From Betaproteobacteria bacterium (lineage in GTDB: Bacteria; Pseudomonadota; Gammaproteobacteria; Burkholderiales; Burkholderiaceae_C), in the NCBI GenBank assembly GCA_947453725.1, contig CANGHH010000005.1, positions 124,001-188,000 on the forward strand: 64,000 nucleotides of DNA, written 5' to 3'. Below, one piece after another: positions 52,652 to 61,866 of the stretch; position 1 is the stretch's first letter; each line of letters starts with the position of its first letter. The position numbers were made by a program, and so were the translations under genes. The notes beneath the pieces were generated by a model. It had not been told where the DNA came from, did no database searches, and saw nothing but the letters and a program-made list of their open reading frames with translations.

Positions 52652-54064
52652 ATGAACCCGATTGCCTCCATCCCTACTGAAGTCTTGATGTCCGATGCGC
52701 TGTTGCGCAGGCTGGATGTGCCCGGCCCGCGCTACACGTCCTACCCGACGGCCGATCGTTTCGTCGAGGCCTTCGGGCCCAACGAGTACCGCCAGGCGCT
52801 GCGGCAACGGTCACAGGGTGCTGTCGTCGGGGGCGCGCCGCCGCTGTCGCTGTACGTGCACATCCCCTTCTGCGAGGCGCTTTGCTACTACTGCGCCTGC
52901 AACAAGATCATCACCAAGCACCACAGCCGTGGCCGCGAATACCTGCAGTTGCTGGAGCAGGAGGTGGCGCTGCACGCCGCCGAGTTGGGCAAGGCCCAGA
53001 CCATCTCCCAATTGCACCTGGGTGGCGGTTCGCCGACCTTCCTGGACGACAGCGAGTTGACCGAGCTGATGGCCTTGCTGCGCAAGGCCTTCAAGCCGGC
53101 GCGCAACGCCGAGATCTCGATCGAGGTCGACCCACGCACCGCCACGCGCGACCGTCTGCGCCACTTGGCCGAATTGGGCTTCAACCGCATCAGCTTCGGC
53201 ATCCAGGACTTCGATCCCGATGTGCAAGCCGCCGTCCACCGCGTCCAGTCCTTCGAGAGCGTGCGCGAGTTGGTGGCCGAGGCCCGCGCCCTGCGCTTCG
53301 AGTCCATCAACGCCGACCTGATCTACGGACTGCCCAAACAAACCCCGGATTCTTTCAAGCGCACCATCGCGCAGGTCGCTGAACTGCGCCCGACGCGAAT
53401 CGCGCTGTATGCCTACGCCCACCTGCCGCACCGATTCAAGCCCCAGCGCCGCATCGACGCCGACGCGCTGCCGTCGGCTGAACAGCGCATCGAGATGCTG
53501 CGCTCGGCACTGGCCGGCCTCATCGGCAATGGCTATGTCTACATCGGCATGGACCACTTCGCGTTGCCGACCGACTCGCTGGCCATCGCGAAACGGCAGG
53601 GCCGCCTGCACCGCAATTTCCAGGGCTACAGCACGCAGCCCGATTGCGACCTGATCAGTCTGGGGGTTTCGGCCATCGGCCGGGTCGGCGCCACCTACAG
53701 CCAGAACGCCAAGACCCTGCCCGAGTACAGCGACGCCCTGGCGCAGGGTGAGTTCCCCATCGTGCGCGGCTTGGCGCTGACGCGCGACGACCTGATGCGC
53801 CGCACGGTGATCATGGCCTTGATGTGCCAGGGTCGGGTCGACTTCGAATCGGTCGAACTGGCCCACCTGGTGAACTTCCGTGAGGTCTTCGCGCCGGAGT
53901 TGGAGCAACTCGCCGGCATGCAGGCGATGGGCCTGGTCGAAGTCTCCGAGCAGGCGATCCAGGTAACGGCGATGGGGTGGTTCTTCGTCCGCGCCGTGGC
54001 CATGGTGTTCGACCGCCATCTGCGCGCCGATCGCGTCAGGGAGCGCTTTTCGCGCATCATCTGA
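52652..54064 (+). CDS. hemN: Oxygen-independent coproporphyrinogen III oxidase
   Basis: A radical-SAM enzyme (470 residues from this start) that makes protoporphyrinogen without oxygen. The cluster site VHIPFCEALCYYCACNK (C-x3-C-x2-C) and PGPRYTSYPTADRF near the start are diagnostic; LHLGGGSPTFLDD follows. Two starts are possible: ATG 52652 (MNPIASIP) and ATG 52688 (MSDALLRRL). If the FNR box drives a class II promoter, transcription would begin at about 52653, which favours 52688 or a leaderless message. It supplies haem when oxygen is low. Confidence 0.94.
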   Translation: MNPIASIPTEVLMSDALLRRLDVPGPRYTSYPTADRFVEAFGPNEYRQALRQRSQGAVVGGAPPLSLYVHIPFCEALCYYCACNKIITKHHSRGREYLQLLEQEVALHAAELGKAQTISQLHLGGGSPTFLDDSELTELMALLRKAFKPARNAEISIEVDPRTATRDRLRHLAELGFNRISFGIQDFDPDVQAAVHRVQSFESVRELVAEARALRFESINADLIYGLPKQTPDSFKRTIAQVAELRPTRIALYAYAHLPHRFKPQRRIDADALPSAEQRIEMLRSALAGLIGNGYVYIGMDHFALPTDSLAIAKRQGRLHRNFQGYSTQPDCDLISLGVSAIGRVGATYSQNAKTLPEYSDALAQGEFPIVRGLALTRDDLMRRTVIMALMCQGRVDFESVELAHLVNFREVFAPELEQLAGMQAMGLVEVSEQAIQVTAMGWFFVRAVAMVFDRHLRADRVRERFSRII

Positions 54065-54066
54065 GG

Positions 54067-54762
54067 GTGGATCTCGCTCTCATCGCCAGTGGCGCCTTGC
54101 TGGGCTTGGCCGGCGCACCCCATTGCGCGGCCATGTGCAGTGCACCTTGCGCGGCCGCTGTCGGGCCGGGTGGTCCAGGCAGCCGGGCGGCGTTCCAGGC
54201 CGCACGGGTTCTGAGCTATGCCGCCGGTGGGGCCATCGTGGCTTCGAGCGTTGCTGCCTTGGCGGTCTGGTCGCAATTCAGCCCGGCGCTGCGGCCGCTG
54301 TGGACCTTGCTGAACGCGGCCGCGCTGGTGCTGGGCGCCTGGTTGCTGTGGCGGGGTCGCCCACCAGCTTGGCTGGCCCGTCTGGGTCGTGTGCCGGCTT
54401 CAGCGCCATCACCCCCAACAAGCGGCGGCTGGCAGGCCGTGCGCCTGCCGGTGCGGGCTGCGGGCGCCGGGGCCGTCTGGGTCGCCTGGCCTTGTGGCTT
54501 GCTGCAGTCCGCGCTGGTCGTTGCCGCCTTGTCCAGCAGCGCCCTCGGTGGCGCGGCGACGATGGCGGCCTTTGCCCTGACGTCGGCGCCCGGTCTGGTG
54601 GCCGGTCCTTGGGCCTTGCGCAAGCTGCTGTTGGGGCGCACCGCCGTGGCGCGCGAGGCCTGGGCCGCGCGCGCAGCGGGCTTGATGTTGCTGGCCGCCA
54701 GTGCCTGGGCGCTGGGCCACCAGCTCGGGCCCCAAGTGGCCGCCTACTGCCGCACGCTGTAG
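54067..54762 (+). CDS. Sulfite exporter TauE/SafE-type (UreH_2-like) membrane protein
   Basis: A 231-residue membrane protein with about six hydrophobic segments. It starts LIASGALLGLAGAPHCAAMCSAPCAAA, with a His and three Cys that resemble metal-binding motifs of UreH_2/CcoH-linked proteins found by cbb3 genes. The GTG at 54067 is 2 bases after the hemN stop. A link to copper or thiol handling for cytochromes is inferred from motif and place; the exported substrate is unknown. Confidence 0.8.
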   Translation: MDLALIASGALLGLAGAPHCAAMCSAPCAAAVGPGGPGSRAAFQAARVLSYAAGGAIVASSVAALAVWSQFSPALRPLWTLLNAAALVLGAWLLWRGRPPAWLARLGRVPASAPSPPTSGGWQAVRLPVRAAGAGAVWVAWPCGLLQSALVVAALSSSALGGAATMAAFALTSAPGLVAGPWALRKLLLGRTAVAREAWAARAAGLMLLAASAWALGHQLGPQVAAYCRTL

Positions 54763-54783
54763 CTTCAGCTGTCCTAAAGAACA

Positions 54784-54806
54784 ACGCCCGGCACGAGGCC
54801 GGGCGT
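54784..54806 (-). terminator. Terminator hairpin between TauE-like gene and small exported gene
   Basis: Perfect 9-bp stem ACGCCCGGC / GCCGGGCGT with an ACGAG loop. On the minus strand it lies 45 bases past the small gene's stop and is followed by TGTTCTTT, so it mainly fits that gene; it could also help stop transcripts from the plus strand. Confidence 0.65.
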
Positions 54807-54851
54807 CGAAATCGCGGACACCGGGTGACCGGCGCCCGAGAGTGCCGTGAT

Positions 54852-55001
54852 TTACTTCTTGACAGCGGAAGCGGCAGGCTTGGCGGCCGAAGCGGCCGAA
54901 GCGGCGGGCTTGGCAGCCGAAGCGGCAGCCTTCGGGGCGTCAGCAGCGAAAGCGGTGACGGCGAAAGCGGCGGTGATCACGGCGGCGAAAAGCTTGTTCA
55001 T
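54852..55001 (-). CDS. Tiny exported Ala/Lys-rich protein
   Basis: A 49-residue protein not in the ORF track. MNKLFAAVITAAFAVTAFAAD is a clear signal peptide with likely cleavage after AFA. The mature part of about 30 residues is nearly all Ala, Lys, Ser and Pro in a two-fold pattern (AASAAKPAASAAS..AAKPAASA). An AAAGG ribosome-binding site precedes the ATG and a hairpin lies after the stop. I do not recognise a function; such proteins occur as small periplasmic or secreted products in this order. The opposite-strand ORF at 54847-55029 is a shadow. Confidence 0.68.
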   Translation of the reverse strand: MNKLFAAVITAAFAVTAFAADAPKAAASAAKPAASAASAAKPAASAVKK

Positions 55002-55166
55002 CTCGGGAACCTTTCTGAAGTTTCAATGACCCCCTCCAATCGGGGGGCTCCACCGCAACGCGCCAGCCTGTCAGTCGGTTGACAGGGGGGGTGACATAGA
55101 ATTTGAATTTCACCAACGCATCCGCCGTCGCAGCGCCCGCTGCCGGCCCAGAGGAGACCACCGACC

Positions 55167-56420
<1,254 letters not shown>

Positions 56421-56455
56421 CCGGTGGCCAAGCCGTCTCCTGACGGCTCACCAGC

Positions 56456-56488
56456 AACCCCAGATCGTTGATTCGACTGGGGTTTTTT
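56456..56488 (+). terminator. Rho-independent terminator of icd
   Basis: AACCCCAG / CTGGGGTT pair over 8 bp around a 13-base loop, followed by a run of T residues (TTTTTTG). It separates icd from the convergent SulP gene. Confidence 0.88.
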
Positions 56489-56495
56489 GTTTTCC

Positions 56496-58334
56496 TTACG
56501 ACCTGTCATCGCTGGACATCGCTTCTTCTTGGGCGCTGGACCCGGGGCGGTCTTCCCAGTCCGCCCACGCCACAGACTGCGATTCAAGATACCGGTTCAC
56601 CGCCTCGCCAGTGGTCGCAAAGAAGCGCTGTTCACCGAGCCTGGAGAAGAGCCCGAAGCGCTTGAGCTTGTCTTTGACAGGTCCTTTCATTTCCGCAAAA
56701 CACAGGGCGATGCCTGCCTCTTGAAGCGTCTTGTCGAGTTCACCCAGCACATCGGCGGAAGTGACGTCCACACTGGTGATCGGCTCGGCGCCGACGACCA
56801 TCCAGCGCACCGGCGTCGGCGATGCGGCCACGGCGTCCAGCACGCGGTCCCGGAACAGTTCGGCGTTGGCGAAGAACAAGGGCGCGTCCCACCGGAACAG
56901 CACCAGGCCCGGCACGACACGGGCATCGGGGTGGCGCGCGATGTCGTGATAGCCCTTGACGCCATCGACGCGGCCCAGCACCGCCGAGTGCGGCCGCCAG
57001 CCATCCCACAGGAATTCGATGACGGCAACGACGATCGCCAGGCCGATGCCGGGCATCGCGCCCAGCAGTGCCACGCCGAGCAGGCAACCGACCGACAGCC
57101 AGAATTCCCAACGCTGGATGCGCCAGATGCGGCGCAAGTCGGCGACTTCGATCAGGCCAATGGCCGAGGTGATCACCACCGCCGCCAGGGCCGCGACGGG
57201 CAGGTTGCGCAACAGGCCAGGCGCACTCAGGAGCATGGCGCCAACCGCCAGCGCGCCGACCACACCGGTGAGTTGGGTCCGTGCACCGGCGGCTTCAGCC
57301 ACTGGCGTCCGCGAAGCGCTGGCGCTGATCGGAAAGCCCTGAAACAGCCCGGCGGCGAGGTTGGCCGCTCCAAGACCGACCATCTCCTGGTTCGGATCGA
57401 CGAACGACGCTGTCCGCCCTGCGCAGGTCCGAGACAACACGCTGGTGTCGGCAAAAGAGATCAGCGCCGCCGCCAGTCCGCCGAGCAGTACCGGTGTGAT
57501 GTCATCGGCGACCATCGAAGGCAGCGCGAAACCGGGCAAGCCCCGTGGCAGCACGCCGAGCACGGGCACACCCGCCTGGGTGCCGATGGTCGCAGCCAGG
57601 TTTTGCAGGGTGACGAGCGCGGTCGCGCCCCCCACGGCGATCAATACGCCCGGCGCGCGCGGATAAAGCCTGAGCAGAAGCAGCGCCAGGAGCGTGCCGG
57701 CACCGATCGCCAGCGCCATGAGGTTCGTCTTGCCCGACAGCAAGGCCGAGGCAAACTGCCTGGACTCGTCCAGCAGTCCGTGGGCATCGACGCTGAAGCC
57801 GAACAGGGCTGGCAGCTGGCTGGCGATCACGGTCAGCGCGATGCCGTTCATGTAGCCATAGCGGATCGGTTTGGACAGCAACTCGGTGACGAAACCCAGC
57901 CGCGCAGCGCCGGCAACCACGCACAGCACACCCGAGACCACGGCCATCATGCCGGCCAGCGCGACTGCACGTTGGGGGTCGCCCGCCGATAGCGGCACAA
58001 CGACAGCCAGGATGAGTGCCGCCAGTGAGGAGTCCGGCCCCAGAACCAGGACGCGGCTCGGGCCGAACAGTGCATACGCCAGCAACCCGGCCACGGTGGC
58101 GTACAGGCCGCAGATGCCGGGCAGGCCAGAGGCAACGGCGTAGGCGATGCCGACGGGGACCAGCACGGCGGTCAAGGCCAGACCGGCCACAAGGTCATGC
58201 CGCAACCAGCGAATCTCGTAGTGCCGAACAACCTGGATGCCCGGAATCCAACGCATGCAACCGGCATCGGCCCACGCAGGCCACGGCCGAACCACCCGAC
58301 CCGTCGTCGAGGTCCTGGCCTGGGGCGATGCCAT
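56496..58334 (-). CDS. SulP-family anion transporter with STAS domain
   Basis: A 612-residue SLC26/SulP transporter. The membrane part has about 12-14 spans, beginning HDLVAGLALTAVLVPVGIAYAVASGLPGICGLYAT and with FGPSRVLVLGPDSSLAALI. A C-terminal STAS domain (about residues 440-550) has RWDAPLFFANAELFRDRV and DVTSADVLGELDKTLQ. Anions could be sulfate, bicarbonate or others; sequence does not decide. An AGGAG 8 bases before ATG 58334 fixes the start; the track's longer ORF and MRWIPG (58256) lack one. It lies 65 bases downstream of the BON gene. Confidence 0.88.
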   Translation of the reverse strand: MASPQARTSTTGRVVRPWPAWADAGCMRWIPGIQVVRHYEIRWLRHDLVAGLALTAVLVPVGIAYAVASGLPGICGLYATVAGLLAYALFGPSRVLVLGPDSSLAALILAVVVPLSAGDPQRAVALAGMMAVVSGVLCVVAGAARLGFVTELLSKPIRYGYMNGIALTVIASQLPALFGFSVDAHGLLDESRQFASALLSGKTNLMALAIGAGTLLALLLLRLYPRAPGVLIAVGGATALVTLQNLAATIGTQAGVPVLGVLPRGLPGFALPSMVADDITPVLLGGLAAALISFADTSVLSRTCAGRTASFVDPNQEMVGLGAANLAAGLFQGFPISASASRTPVAEAAGARTQLTGVVGALAVGAMLLSAPGLLRNLPVAALAAVVITSAIGLIEVADLRRIWRIQRWEFWLSVGCLLGVALLGAMPGIGLAIVVAVIEFLWDGWRPHSAVLGRVDGVKGYHDIARHPDARVVPGLVLFRWDAPLFFANAELFRDRVLDAVAASPTPVRWMVVGAEPITSVDVTSADVLGELDKTLQEAGIALCFAEMKGPVKDKLKRFGLFSRLGEQRFFATTGEAVNRYLESQSVAWADWEDRPGSSAQEEAMSSDDRS

Positions 58335-58399
58335 GCGCACGGCTCCTATGGGCGCCGAGGAAGTGCGAGTCGGACCGAGCACCTGGCCATGATCCCTGC

Positions 58400-58738
58400 C
58401 TACTGCTTGATCGTGAGTTCGTCGTGAATCGTGTGGGCACCGTCAGAAGCCCGCGCAATCCTGAGCGCCTCATCGATCTGCGCCTGGCTGTCGAGCACGC
58501 CGGACAGCCGAACATCACCCTTCAGCGTCACGACGCTGATATCGAAACCCTTGAGCAATTCGTTCTGATGCAAGGCCGTTTTCACATGCTCCGTCACGTC
58601 GATGTCCGAGACATTGACAACGGCCGCAGAGCCTGCCGCCGAGGTGGCCGTGACCTCCGGCGACTTGCTGCAGCCGCCCGCCAGCGTCGTCGCTGTCATC
58701 ACGGCGGCGAAGGCCAAGGCTGTGGTGCGCTTGTTCAT
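58400..58738 (-). CDS. BON-domain lipoprotein
   Basis: A 112-residue lipoprotein. The signal ends in the lipobox LAGGC; the mature part is a single BON domain with DIDVTEHVKTALHQNELLKGFDISV, VTLKGDVRLSGVLDSQAQIDEAL and IARASDGAHTIHDELTI. BON domains bind membranes or anionic lipids. CAGGAG precedes ATG 58738. It may be co-transcribed with the SulP gene; a 131-base gap separates it from the octahaem cytochrome gene upstream. Confidence 0.87.
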   Translation of the reverse strand: MNKRTTALAFAAVMTATTLAGGCSKSPEVTATSAAGSAAVVNVSDIDVTEHVKTALHQNELLKGFDISVVTLKGDVRLSGVLDSQAQIDEALRIARASDGAHTIHDELTIKQ

Positions 58739-58869
58739 CTGGGGCTGCTCCTGTTGACGGGTCATCATGGAAGGACCCAGGGGCCACCTTCGCTGGTTGA
58801 CGCACACCCGTCGGTGCGATGGCGAACACCGGATCTTGACGACCGCATGCTCGCGCGGGTGAAGGCCGT

Positions 58870-59616
58870 TCAGTCCCGCTTGCCCTGTTTTCGATCTCCT
58901 CCGGATTCACGGGATCCTTCCCCTTCGCCGCTGGCGCTGCGGTGGCAACGGACGCAGTGGTCGAGGTCTTCGGCGACACCTTCTTCCCGGTGCTTGGCCT
59001 GCATGTTGGCCGGCGTGTGTTCGTGGCAGCCGTAGCAGGTGTACGGCGGGTCGTTGTTGCCGACGTGGCAGGTCACGCAACTCGCGTTGTGGTCCTTGTC
59101 CAGCGAGAAGAACTGGTCGTGGTCGAAGGTTGCCGGCTTCCAGGCCTCGGTCTGATGGCACTTGTCGCAGCCGACACTCAACGCCTTGTGGAGCGCATTG
59201 TTCGGCGCGGCATGGCAGGTGTTGCACTGGTCCCGTGTGGCCACGCGCAGCATCGCGTGCGAGAACGGCTTGCGGCTGCGCTGCGTCAGCTTCGGGCCGG
59301 CGTGTTCGCTGTGGCAGGCCATGCAGTTCTGGTCGTTCAACGCCTGGTGGAACGACAACTTCACGGGCTTGGCGTTGACGATGGCAGCGCCCTTGGTCGT
59401 GCGCAGACCGATGTCGGGCCGCTGGTGGCAAGCGATGCATCGGTCTGCCGTGGCACCGCGCAGGGGCGTGTGGCAGGCAAAGCAATCGGTGGACAGACCG
59501 GCATGACCCTTTTCGAGCGCGCCGGGGCCCAGCATCAGGTGCGGGTAAGCGATGGCCAGCGCCAGCAGCACCAAGAGGTTTGCACTGATGACGATCCACA
59601 GCCAGCGGCCTTTCAC
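58870..59616 (-). CDS. Membrane-anchored octahaem cytochrome c
   Basis: A 248-residue protein with one N-terminal membrane span (about residues 5-28) and eight CXXCH sites: CFACH 45, CIACH 60, CMACH 98, CNTCH 131, CDKCH 150, CVTCH 180, CYGCH 194 and CVRCH 221. The C-terminus is charged. It should sit in the periplasm on a membrane anchor and carry electrons; I do not recognise a catalytic domain of nitrite or hydroxylamine enzymes. The GTG start overlaps the cytochrome b stop (GTGA), so they are coupled. Cytochrome c3-like family is the nearest label. Confidence 0.85.
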   Translation of the reverse strand: MKGRWLWIVISANLLVLLALAIAYPHLMLGPGALEKGHAGLSTDCFACHTPLRGATADRCIACHQRPDIGLRTTKGAAIVNAKPVKLSFHQALNDQNCMACHSEHAGPKLTQRSRKPFSHAMLRVATRDQCNTCHAAPNNALHKALSVGCDKCHQTEAWKPATFDHDQFFSLDKDHNASCVTCHVGNNDPPYTCYGCHEHTPANMQAKHREEGVAEDLDHCVRCHRSASGEGEGSRESGGDRKQGKRD

Positions 59617-60200
59617 TTCCAGCTCCAGAAGAGAAACTCGGCCACGATGTGCGCCAGCGCCAACACGGCAAAGGCCAGCGTGATGGGAAAGTGCACCGAA
59701 CGCCACTGCTTGACGGCGTCGAAGGTCAGGCTGTCCCAGTAGGTTCGATCGGTCAACTGTTCGGTCGTCAGGCCTTGCGCTCGCATGCGCTGACGCGCTT
59801 CGTCAAGTCGGCGTCGCGAACGATCGAGCAGGAACTTGCCCGTCAATCCACTGGCGACGTTGATGATCATCGCCACGGTGGCCAGCCAAGCGAGGATCGA
59901 ATTGAAGTGGATGCCCGCGTGCACCAGCATGAGCAATGAGCCGGCCCAGGCCATGTATTCGTGCAGCCGCAACAGCTTGACGGGATGGCCCGACCGGATC
60001 AGCTTTCGCTTGCGCAGTGAATAGGCCAGCGACCCCAGGATCATCAGCGTGCCGGGGATGCCGAGCCAACGGCCGATCCACACCGCATTGAGCAGATGCA
60101 AGGCCGCGTCGCACAGCAAGGCAGCTGCCGCCAGTGCCAGCAGCGACAGGTAGAAGGGCAGCACCTCGCGGCTGAACAGGCGGGCTTGCAGGGCGCTCAT
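59613..60200 (-). CDS. Dihaem cytochrome b, membrane electron carrier
   Basis: A 195-residue membrane protein with about five hydrophobic segments. H80 and H94 flank one segment, and H170 and H184 another, each pair 14 residues apart, the spacing of bis-haem cytochrome b. The first pair is in LRLHEYMAWAGSLLMLVHAGIHF, the second in WRSVHFPITLAFAVLALAHIVAEF. Such proteins carry electrons across the membrane. ATG 60200 is 10 bases past the reductase stop. The track's longer ORF upstream is a shadow. Confidence 0.8.
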   Translation of the reverse strand: MSALQARLFSREVLPFYLSLLALAAAALLCDAALHLLNAVWIGRWLGIPGTLMILGSLAYSLRKRKLIRSGHPVKLLRLHEYMAWAGSLLMLVHAGIHFNSILAWLATVAMIINVASGLTGKFLLDRSRRRLDEARQRMRAQGLTTEQLTDRTYWDSLTFDAVKQWRSVHFPITLAFAVLALAHIVAEFLFWSWK

Positions 60201-60210
60201 GCGGCAGTCC

Positions 60211-61461
60211 TCATGCGTCCAGCACCAGGGCCGACTGCGGCTTCCCGACGCACAGCAGGCAATGACCCTTGGGGATGTCTTGATCGGGCTGGTCTGCGTA
60301 GGTGACGGCACCGGACACCAGGCGGGTCTGACAGGTGCCACAACTGCCCGTTCGGCAGCCCGAATCCACCGCGAGGCCGTGTCGTTCGGCGAAGTCGAGC
60401 AAGTTGGCGTCCTGACCGTCCCAGTACATCGTGCGGCCGGATCGGCTGAAGCGCACTTCGAGGGACGCTGAGGCCGCTGCTGTGGGCTCATTGCTCGCCG
60501 GACTGGTCGGTCGAGCCGAGGCCGGGCCGAAGGCTTCGAAGTGGATGTCTTCAGCCAGAACACCCGCTTCGCGCAAGGCGGGCACCAGGCTCTGCATCAT
60601 CGGTGGCGGACCACAGACATAGAACTGGTGGCGACCAGGGGCCAAGGTGCGTCGCAGCAAGGCCAGATCGATGAAGCCAAGGTGTTGGTCGTCACGCGCC
60701 AGCAGGTCACCGGACGCGGGTCTGCTGTAGACCACGTTCAGCCTGAAAGCCGGGTGCGCTGCCGCAAGGTCCTCCAGCACCCGCTTGAAGGCCTGGTCGC
60801 CGCTGCTGCGCACGCCGTGGTAAAGGTGAACCCGCCGTTCGGGTTGCTCGGCCAAGCACCAGCGCAGCATGCTCATCATCGGTGTGATGCCGATGCCGCC
60901 GGCGATGAACACGGCCGGCACGCTGGCATCGGAGTCGATGACGAAGTGGCCCGACGGCGCCTTGACCTGAAGCACATCACCCTCGAGCACCCGGTCATGG
61001 AAATGGCTGGATGCCAGTCCGGGCGGCAAGTCGGGCCTGCCAGCGGGCGACCGTGCGCGCTGGATGGTGATTCGGTAGCCTGCCGCATCCGGTCGATCGG
61101 ACAGCGAATAGCAGCGGGTGATGGTGCGCGCGCCGTCTGGTGCGCCCGCAACGCCGTCAGGCACTTTCAACGAGAAGGTGAGGTACTGACCCGGCCGGAA
61201 TGGCGCGAGCGGCACGCCATCGACCGCTTGGAGGTGGAACGAGCATTGCGTTTGCGCTGCATCCTCGAACTCGCGGCGCACGACGCGGAAGTCCCGCCAG
61301 CCCGACCACGCACCCTTTGCGGTGGTGACGACATCGTCAACCGAGGCTGACAGTGGCGCGCCAGCTGCGGCGGGGTGCCGCCACACCGCGAATGCCACGC
61401 CCGCAAGCACCTGCAGCAGCAAGGCCACCGTGATGTACGCGAGCAGTTGAGTGGCGGTCAC
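60211..61461 (-). CDS. Membrane-anchored NAD(P)H flavin reductase with [2Fe-2S] domain
   Basis: A 416-residue protein. After an N-terminal membrane span (about residues 5-27) comes an FAD domain with RPGQYLTFSL and RCYSLSDRP (residues 116-124), an NAD(P) domain with AGGIGITPMMSML (187-199) and YVCGPPPMM (281-289), and a C-terminal plant-type ferredoxin with C369, C374, C377 and C404. The order is like phenol-hydroxylase or Hcr-type reductases but with the membrane anchor. The start is GTG at 61461; an FNR box is centred 41.5 bases upstream. Confidence 0.87.
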   Translation of the reverse strand: MTATQLLAYITVALLLQVLAGVAFAVWRHPAAAGAPLSASVDDVVTTAKGAWSGWRDFRVVRREFEDAAQTQCSFHLQAVDGVPLAPFRPGQYLTFSLKVPDGVAGAPDGARTITRCYSLSDRPDAAGYRITIQRARSPAGRPDLPPGLASSHFHDRVLEGDVLQVKAPSGHFVIDSDASVPAVFIAGGIGITPMMSMLRWCLAEQPERRVHLYHGVRSSGDQAFKRVLEDLAAAHPAFRLNVVYSRPASGDLLARDDQHLGFIDLALLRRTLAPGRHQFYVCGPPPMMQSLVPALREAGVLAEDIHFEAFGPASARPTSPASNEPTAAASASLEVRFSRSGRTMYWDGQDANLLDFAERHGLAVDSGCRTGSCGTCQTRLVSGAVTYADQPDQDIPKGHCLLCVGKPQSALVLDA

Positions 61462-61495
61462 ACGGGGACTATCCGATGTGCACCGAGCGCGCTAC

Positions 61496-61509
61496 TTGAT
61501 CGCCGTCAA
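61496..61509 (-). promoter_or_regulatory. FNR box upstream of the octahaem cytochrome cluster
   Basis: TTGATCGCCGTCAA has one half exactly as the consensus (TTGAT) and the other with one change (GTCAA for ATCAA). Its centre is 41.5 bases from the GTG of the reductase, the standard class II distance to a transcription start, and GATAGT is in the -10 place. A larger palindrome TGATCG...CGATCA (61497-61516) overlaps it. Confidence 0.75.
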
Positions 61510-61675
61510 TCGATCAGATGGCCCCAGAAGGCGGGGCGCTGCCCCGGGTGGCCCTGCTGACCGTGGCCATCGTCTTTGCGACCGAAGTCCGAGTCCTTGA
61601 AGCCCCGGCAGCCGTTCCACAACGAGGCCGCCAGGCCACGCCCAAGGCGACCGGCGCTGAACCGGCTTGCGCTAG

Positions 61676-61825
61676 GATGGTCCCCAAGCCCGTGCAGGGT
61701 CCATCGACGTGCAGGTCCGCCGCTTGCGGCTGAAGGTCGAAGCCGACGCCGCTACCCCGGCCCTGATCGTCACCGAACGCGGTGCGGGCTGCCGCCCGGC
61801 CAGCGACGTCGAGACCTTGGTCTGA
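61676..61825 (+). pseudogene. Fragment of an OmpR/PhoB-type response regulator
   Basis: An open stretch of 49 codons ending in TGA reads ..SIDVQVRRLRLKVEADAAT.. and then PALIVTERGAGCRP.., which is the end of an OmpR-type winged helix (compare the family pattern SIDVQ-x-RLR-x-K-x-E..P..I-x-T-x-RG-x-GY). No start codon, receiver domain or upstream half is present; a TAG sits just before. Cys and Pro replace the usual Tyr-x-Phe at the end. It is a remnant of a deleted regulator gene. Confidence 0.65.
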
Positions 61826-61866
61826 TCGGGCCGGCCGTCCGCGATCGAAATGAAACCGGAGTGACG

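Larger units (their letters stand above)
61462..61866 (+). other. Intergenic region between reductase and exported hydrolase
   Basis: 405 bases without an intact gene. It contains the FNR box for the minus-strand cytochrome cluster (61496-61509), a -10-like GATAGT on the minus strand (complement of 61468-61473) and, at 61676-61825, a fragment of a response-regulator gene. Predicted ORFs here are shadows or that fragment. Confidence 0.7.

Noticed and set aside
54847-55029. 60-aa plus-strand ORF rich in Ala and Glu
   Set aside because: Antisense of the small exported protein, which has a signal peptide, ribosome-binding site and terminator on the minus strand.
55079-55108. TTGACA upstream of icd as a sigma-70 promoter
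   Set aside because: No convincing -10 at 16-18 bp; TTGAAT at 18 bp is poor and TAGAAT is only 12 bp away. Left as a note in the icd entry.
61518-61733. 71-aa plus-strand ORF upstream of the exported hydrolase
   Set aside because: No ribosome-binding site or recognisable pattern; it overlaps the response-regulator remnant in a different frame.
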